NCBI GenBank assembly: GCA_016932715.1
Contig: JAFGCG010000049.1
Span: 1 to 35,409, forward strand
DNA length: 35,409 nucleotides
Source: Anaerolineales bacterium
GTDB taxonomy: Bacteria > Chloroflexota > Anaerolineae > Anaerolineales > Villigracilaceae
Reading direction: 5' to 3'
Under the pieces are notes generated by a model that was given only the letters and a program-made list of their open reading frames with translations, made no database searches and was not told the DNA's origin. A program made the translations under genes and the position numbers. Position 1 is the first letter of the stretch; every line of letters starts with the position of its first letter. This document shows positions 31,186-35,409 of this stretch, piece after piece.

Positions 31186-32775
31186 ATGGAATGGACTCGC
31201 GGTTGGCGCGATCGGGTTTGGGGACAGATCGATCAAAAGTGGGATGTATTGGTCATTGGCGGGGGAATCACTGGCGCGGGGATCCTGCGTCAGGCGGCGC
31301 ACGCGCAGCTGCGCGCTTTGCTGGTCGAAGCGGATGACTTCGCCTCAGGCACCTCGAGCCGGTCCTCCAAGTTGGTGCATGGCGGTCTGCGGTACCTGAA
31401 GAACGCCCAAATCAAAGTGACACTGGAATCGGTGCGTGAGCGCGAATATTTATTGAAGCAGGGCCGCGGGCTTGTCAACCGGCTCGGGTTTTTATATGCC
31501 TGCCTGCAAGGGGACTCCATCCCGGGCTGGATCTTCGGCGCGGGACTGATCGTTTACGACATCATGGCTCGCCAATGGTCTCACCGCTCCTATGATGTCG
31601 ACGACATGCGCGAGCTGTGCCCGTCCCTGACCACACCCGCCCTGCGCAGCGGTTACCGTTATTTCGACGCAAACACCGACGACGCCCGTCTGGTCCTGCG
31701 CTTGCTGCGCGAGTCTGTGGCGGATGGCGCGCTGGCATTGAACTATGCGCGCGTCGATTCGCTCCTGCGGACCCGGGACGGAAGAGTCTGTGGTGCGGTG
31801 TTGCGCGATACCTCCTGTGAAGCAGAACGGCAAACGGAGGTCCTCGCGAAGGTTGTCGTCAATGCAACCGGCGCGTGGGCGGATGAACTGCGCGGGGAGA
31901 TCCAACAGAAGCCGCGTTTGCGGCCGTTGCGCGGCAGCCATCTGGTGTTTCCCTTTCAGCGCCTGCCGCTCACGCGTGCCGTATCCTTCCTGCACCCGCG
32001 CGATGGCCGCCCGGTCTTTGCGCTGCCGTGGGAAGGCGCGGTCCTCTTCGGCACTACCGACGTCGACCACGGCCCCCATTTACAAACGGATCCCTCCATC
32101 AGCACGGCGGAAGTGGAGTATTTGCTTGCCGGGTTGCAATTTGTGTTCCCCAGTCTGGAGTTGACTCCCGATGACGTCACGTCGACCTATGCCGGGCTGC
32201 GGCCTGTTGTCAATACGGGCAAGGCCGACCCCTCGAAGGAATCGCGCGAACATGCGATCTGGGACGAGAACGGCCTGCTCACCGTCAGCGGCGGCAAACT
32301 GACCACGTTCCGCCCCATGGCGCGCGACGCCCTCAAGGCTGTCCGCAAGCATCTGGGGCACATCCCTTTCGATGCCGATACACCGGTGCTCGATGTGATC
32401 CCACCGAAAGCAGAATCGCTGCTTGCCGGTTTGGGTTTGGCGCCCGCCCAGGGATTGCGGCTGCTGGCGCGCTATGGGATGCAATCCATTCCAGCTTTCA
32501 GTGCCGCCTCCGCGGCAGACCTCGAACCTGTTCAAGGGACTCCCTATGTTTGGGCGGAATTGCGCCAGGCTGCCCGCGCCGAGGGCGTGGTCCATCTCGA
32601 TGATCTGCTGCTGCGGCGCGTCCGCCTGGGCCTGCTCCTGCCAAACGGTGGGATCGATCTGCTGCCGCGCCTCCGTTCCATCGTGCAACCCGAACTCGGC
32701 TGGGATGATGCGCGCTGGGAAAAGGAAGTCAGCGAGTATACTGAGTTGTGGAAGCGCGCGTATGGACTTAACTAA
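31186..32775 (+). CDS. glpD: FAD-dependent glycerol-3-phosphate dehydrogenase
   Basis: 529 residues. The N-terminal FAD fold reads WDVLVIGGGITGAGI. Then GTSSRSSKLVHGGLRYL, the GlpD signature, VVNATGAWADEL, RPLRGSHLVFP, FGTTDVDHGP, YAGLRPVV and VSGGKLTTFRPMA. It oxidises glycerol-3-phosphate to DHAP at the membrane, giving electrons to the quinone pool or another acceptor. The C-terminal domain is of normal size. The start at ATG 31186 (GGAG upstream) is chosen over an earlier ATG at 31123, which lies inside the 60-bp repeat. In this operon it could act on alkyl- or acyl-glycerol-phosphates as well as on glycerol-3-phosphate; that is inference. The TAA stop is the first triplet of another palindromic repeat. 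Confidence 0.93.
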   Translation: MEWTRGWRDRVWGQIDQKWDVLVIGGGITGAGILRQAAHAQLRALLVEADDFASGTSSRSSKLVHGGLRYLKNAQIKVTLESVREREYLLKQGRGLVNRLGFLYACLQGDSIPGWIFGAGLIVYDIMARQWSHRSYDVDDMRELCPSLTTPALRSGYRYFDANTDDARLVLRLLRESVADGALALNYARVDSLLRTRDGRVCGAVLRDTSCEAERQTEVLAKVVVNATGAWADELRGEIQQKPRLRPLRGSHLVFPFQRLPLTRAVSFLHPRDGRPVFALPWEGAVLFGTTDVDHGPHLQTDPSISTAEVEYLLAGLQFVFPSLELTPDDVTSTYAGLRPVVNTGKADPSKESREHAIWDENGLLTVSGGKLTTFRPMARDALKAVRKHLGHIPFDADTPVLDVIPPKAESLLAGLGLAPAQGLRLLARYGMQSIPAFSAASAADLEPVQGTPYVWAELRQAARAEGVVHLDDLLLRRVRLGLLLPNGGIDLLPRLRSIVQPELGWDDARWEKEVSEYTELWKRAYGLN

Positions 32776-32835
32776 ACACGAAGGACACAAAGAAAAAAAC
32801 AATACCTTCGTGGTACTTCGTGCCCTTTGTGTTTA
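32773..32835. repeat. 63-bp repeat with 20-bp terminal inverted repeats
   Basis: Left end TAAACACGAAGGACACAAAG (32773-32792); the right end (32816-32835), reversed, is TAAACACAAAGGGCACGAAG: 17 of 20 positions agree. It fills the gap between glpD and the kinase gene. The TAA stop of glpD is its first triplet, and the kinase ribosome site AAAGGAGT (32835-32842) directly follows. Confidence 0.75.
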
Positions 32836-32845
32836 AAGGAGTCTT

Positions 32846-34381
32846 ATGTCTGAAAACCTTCTCGCCATCGACAACGGCACACAATCCGTCCGGGCGCTTG
32901 TGTTCGACCCGCGCGGGAATATCGTTGCAAAACAACGCGTCGAGATCGAGCCGTATTATTCCAGCGCGCCGGGTCTTGCCGAGCAGGACCCCGAAGTCTT
33001 CTGGCGCGCGGTTTGCGAAGCCTGCCAGGGATTGTGGGCGCAGGGCGTGGACAAATCGTCGCTCGCCGCGGTGGCATTGACCACACAGCGCAGCACCCTG
33101 ATCAACCTGGATAAGAATGGCAAGCCGCTCCGGCCTGCCATTGTCTGGCTCGACCAGCGTCGCACCGAGGGACTCAAGCCGGTCGGCGGGTTGTGGGGCG
33201 CGGCGTTCCGGGTCGCGGGCGCCTCGGAAACGGTGGCATACCTTCAGGCGGAGGGGGAGAGCAATTGGATCCGCACGCACCAGCCCGAAGTCTGGAAGGA
33301 CACCCATAAATATCTCTTCCTGTCGGGCTATCTCACCTGGCGGCTCATCGGTCAATTTGTGGACTCCGTTGCCTGCCAGGTTGGGTATGTCCCGTTCGAT
33401 TACAAGGCGCAGGCGTGGGCTACATCCTGGGATTGGAAATGGCAGGCTGTCCCGATGGATCTGCGCATCCTGCCGGACCTTATTCCTGCCGCCTCGCCTT
33501 TGGGGGTGATCTCCGCGGAGGCGTCTTCTGCCACCGGCATCCCGCAGGGACTCCCGCTCATCGCTGCCGCGGCAGACAAAGCGACGGAGGTCCTTGGCGC
33601 CGGCTGCCTCGAACCGCACATCGGCTGCCTGAGTTACGGGACGACCGCCACCATCAACACCACCCACAAACGATACATCGAGGTCATTTCACTTCTGCCG
33701 CCGTATCCCGCGGCAGTGCCCGGGCGCTACAGTTTCGAGATCCAGATCTATCGCGGCTATTGGATGGTGACCTGGTTCAAACATCAATTCGGGCTGCGCG
33801 AACAGAAGCTTGCCGACGAGCAGGGCATCGAAGCCGAAAGCCTCTTCGACGATTTGATCCGCTCCGTCCCGCCCGGCTCCGATGGACTGGTGCTGCAGCC
33901 ATACTGGTCGCCCGGGCTGCGTTTCCCGGGTCCCGAAGCGCGCGGCGCGGTGATCGGCTTCCGGGATATGCATACGCGCGCCCATCTCTACCGCGCCATC
34001 CTCGAAGGACTTGCCTATGCCTTACGTGAGGGGGCCGAACGCACGGTCAGGCGCAGTGGTGTGCCCATCACCGAGTTACGCGTCGCCGGTGGAGGCAGCC
34101 AATCGGATGCAGCCCTGCAACTGACCGCGGACATCTTCGGCCTGCCGGCCTCGCGCCCACACGTCTATGAAGCCTCGGGCCTGGGCGCAGCCATCGACGC
34201 GGCGGTCGGCGCGGGCCTCCATGCCGATTTTTCCACTGCCATCCGTGAAATGACGCATGTCCGCGATACATTCGAGCCCGACGCAAAGACCCATGCCAGA
34301 TATGATGAACTGTACAACGGGGTGTATAAAAAAATGTACAGCCGCCTGAAACCGCTCTACGAGAGGATGCGCACTATTTAA
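32846..34381 (+). CDS. FGGY-family carbohydrate kinase (glycerol/xylulokinase-like)
   Basis: 511 residues, actin-fold sugar kinase. N-terminal phosphate loop [30 protein letters not shown] (substrate Asp region), and C-terminal [25 protein letters not shown] (adenosine loop). It phosphorylates a polyol or ketose with ATP. Its position behind glpD would suit glycerol, dihydroxyacetone or an alkylglycerol as substrate, but the QRST and WLDQRR segments are equally compatible with xylulokinase-like members, so no name is given. A strong AAAGGAG 4-5 nt before ATG 32846 sets the start. Last gene of the fadR operon; a two-way hairpin (34387-34411) follows. Confidence 0.88.
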   Translation: MSENLLAIDNGTQSVRALVFDPRGNIVAKQRVEIEPYYSSAPGLAEQDPEVFWRAVCEACQGLWAQGVDKSSLAAVALTTQRSTLINLDKNGKPLRPAIVWLDQRRTEGLKPVGGLWGAAFRVAGASETVAYLQAEGESNWIRTHQPEVWKDTHKYLFLSGYLTWRLIGQFVDSVACQVGYVPFDYKAQAWATSWDWKWQAVPMDLRILPDLIPAASPLGVISAEASSATGIPQGLPLIAAAADKATEVLGAGCLEPHIGCLSYGTTATINTTHKRYIEVISLLPPYPAAVPGRYSFEIQIYRGYWMVTWFKHQFGLREQKLADEQGIEAESLFDDLIRSVPPGSDGLVLQPYWSPGLRFPGPEARGAVIGFRDMHTRAHLYRAILEGLAYALREGAERTVRRSGVPITELRVAGGGSQSDAALQLTADIFGLPASRPHVYEASGLGAAIDAAVGAGLHADFSTAIREMTHVRDTFEPDAKTHARYDELYNGVYKKMYSRLKPLYERMRTI

Positions 34382-34386
34382 ACGCA

Positions 34387-34411
34387 AGGAGGCGGTGACT
34401 CACCGCCTCCT
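34387..34411. terminator. Two-way hairpin between convergent genes
   Basis: Perfect 10-bp stem AGGAGGCGGT (34387-34396) / ACCGCCTCCT (34402-34411), loop GACTC. It lies between the stop codons of the kinase gene and the sortase gene. The T-tract is weak on both strands. Confidence 0.65.
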
Positions 34412-34432
34412 GTTCGATTTCGATCCCCGACC

Positions 34433-35374
34433 CTATTCCTGTTCGACGCGGATAAGCACAGCCCTCACGACGCGGCGGTAACGGTAAGACTGGGTCTTCT
34501 CATCGTATTGCTGGCAGGTGATGAGGGTGACCCAATCCAGCATCTCATGCTGGGTCAGCCAGTGAGTGTCGTTCGGGTTGATCAACAGATTGGTGCGGAC
34601 AGCATAGATGTATTTCATCCCGCCGAGATGGATGATGATCGTGTCTCCGTAGCTCAGGTCCTTTATGAAGGCAAAGGGACCGGCTTCGCCGTCGGCGGTG
34701 TAGCCGTGCGCGGTCAGGACGGTGTTGCCTGCCCAGGTGGGATAAGCGGTCCCTTCGAGCCAGCCGACCCGCCGATGGAGCCAGGTGACGTTCCAGCCAT
34801 CCGCTTTGAGCGGGACGCCGGTGATGCTCGTCTTCAGGTTCAAGCGGGGGATCTCGATCCACAGGTCGCCGAGGTCGGTGTAAGCTTTGTCAGCCGGCTG
34901 CTCTGGCAAAGCGGTAACCAGGCCAGGTGCAAATCCGGTCTGAGGGATAGGCTTGCCCGTGGCTAAAACAGTGAAGGTCACTGCTTCATCGCTGCCATTG
35001 TTCAGGGCATTACCTGCCAGATCGACGATGGAAGTCGACCCGCAGATGAACAATCGATAGCGGCCGTTCGGCAGCGCTGTACCTCCGTTGAGCTGGAGCG
35101 TGGCGACAAACGGACCGCTGCCGCCGTGATTGTCGTAAGACACAGGCCCTGTGAAGATCTGTACGTCACCGCCAGCGAGCCCAGGGACACATGAAACCTT
35201 ATCGAAAACACCGTCAAGTCCCGGCGTGACCAGTATATAGTTGGATGGGTTCGTCACATCATCCCTGGCGGTACTGTCTGCCGGATCGTAGAGATCCTCG
35301 CTGAAGGTGATCTCGATCCTCGAGAGATACTGTTGGCAAACTGGGGTGGAGCAAGGTGGATAGAGACGAGCCGG
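34433..35374 (-). CDS. Ig-like domain protein with C-terminal sortase domain (5' part missing or frame-shifted)
   Basis: The open frame runs from an in-frame stop at 35377-35375 to the TAG at 34435-34433. The first in-frame start is GTG at 35257, but coding similarity (SRIEITFSEDLYDPADS, the start of an SbsA-like Ig domain) extends above it, and the frame one base over is open to the window edge. The true gene is therefore probably longer, with a frameshift or sequence error near 35375. Numbered from GTG: an Ig-like part (1-100), a sorting-like motif IPQTG (104-108), then a sortase domain with catalytic His184 (TAHGY), Cys248 (TLITC) and Arg259/261 (YRYRR). Class D/E-like sortases join or process surface proteins at LPxTG-like sites outside the membrane. 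No membrane anchor is visible in this part. Confidence 0.8.
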   Translation of the reverse strand, partial: PARLYPPCSTPVCQQYLSRIEITFSEDLYDPADSTARDDVTNPSNYILVTPGLDGVFDKVSCVPGLAGGDVQIFTGPVSYDNHGGSGPFVATLQLNGGTALPNGRYRLFICGSTSIVDLAGNALNNGSDEAVTFTVLATGKPIPQTGFAPGLVTALPEQPADKAYTDLGDLWIEIPRLNLKTSITGVPLKADGWNVTWLHRRVGWLEGTAYPTWAGNTVLTAHGYTADGEAGPFAFIKDLSYGDTIIIHLGGMKYIYAVRTNLLINPNDTHWLTQHEMLDWVTLITCQQYDEKTQSYRYRRVVRAVLIRVEQE

Positions 35375-35409
35375 TCAGGGAAATGGCTAAGCCGACGTCA
35401 AAGACCAAC

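Overview
The window looks like a piece of chromosome from a fermentative, strictly anaerobic, monoderm bacterium, most likely Chloroflexota (Anaerolineae-like). This is an inference. It rests on pyruvate:ferredoxin oxidoreductase sitting near a complex-I-like [NiFe] hydrogenase, lipobox-bearing lipoproteins, GT-C-type membrane proteins, an Ig-domain/sortase surface protein, and an abundance of palindromic intergenic repeats. No rRNA, tRNA, CRISPR array, transposase or phage gene was seen.

Layout. 1-838 (-): 5' part of a secreted Ig-like surface protein. 839-1565: long non-coding leader with a promoter and an intrinsic terminator just before rpsU. 1566-2038 (+): rpsU and infA. 2163-3479 (+): MFS exporter. 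3559-8210 (-): dihydroorotate-dehydrogenase-like protein and nifJ (PFOR). 8385-9875 (-): Nudix hydrolase and a LysM lipoprotein. 10054-16157 (-): corrinoid/one-carbon block in the order RACo-like activator, homocysteine methyltransferase, MtaA/UroD-like methyltransferase, then a large GT-C-like membrane protein. 16244-17587 (-): second GT-C-like membrane protein. 18016-19065 (+): HlyD-type lipoprotein adaptor. 19313-19825 (+): AT-rich small membrane protein of unknown function. 19979-28542 (-): ten-gene group 4-like [NiFe] hydrogenase operon ending in its maturation protease. 28798-34381 (+): fadR, an alkyl-DHAP-synthase-like flavoenzyme, glpD and an FGGY kinase. 34433 to the right edge (-): an Ig-like/sortase protein that carries its own LPxTG-like motif.

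How the genes work together. PFOR makes reduced ferredoxin from pyruvate. The membrane hydrogenase can oxidise it, making H2 and probably moving ions. Both transcription units have an 18-bp TTGT-N10-ACAA site upstream, and the one at the hydrogenase resembles a Rex (NADH-sensor) operator. The divergent unit is led by a FadR-like regulator whose promoter carries a near-consensus FadR box. The three enzymes behind it point to alkyl- or acyl-glycerol-phosphate (ether lipid) metabolism, in either the synthetic or the degradative direction.

The most unusual non-coding feature is a set of imperfect palindromic repeats, about 35-105 bp long and of several sequence families, in nearly every gap. At least six of them overlap the stop codon of the preceding gene, so that the repeat itself supplies the stop.
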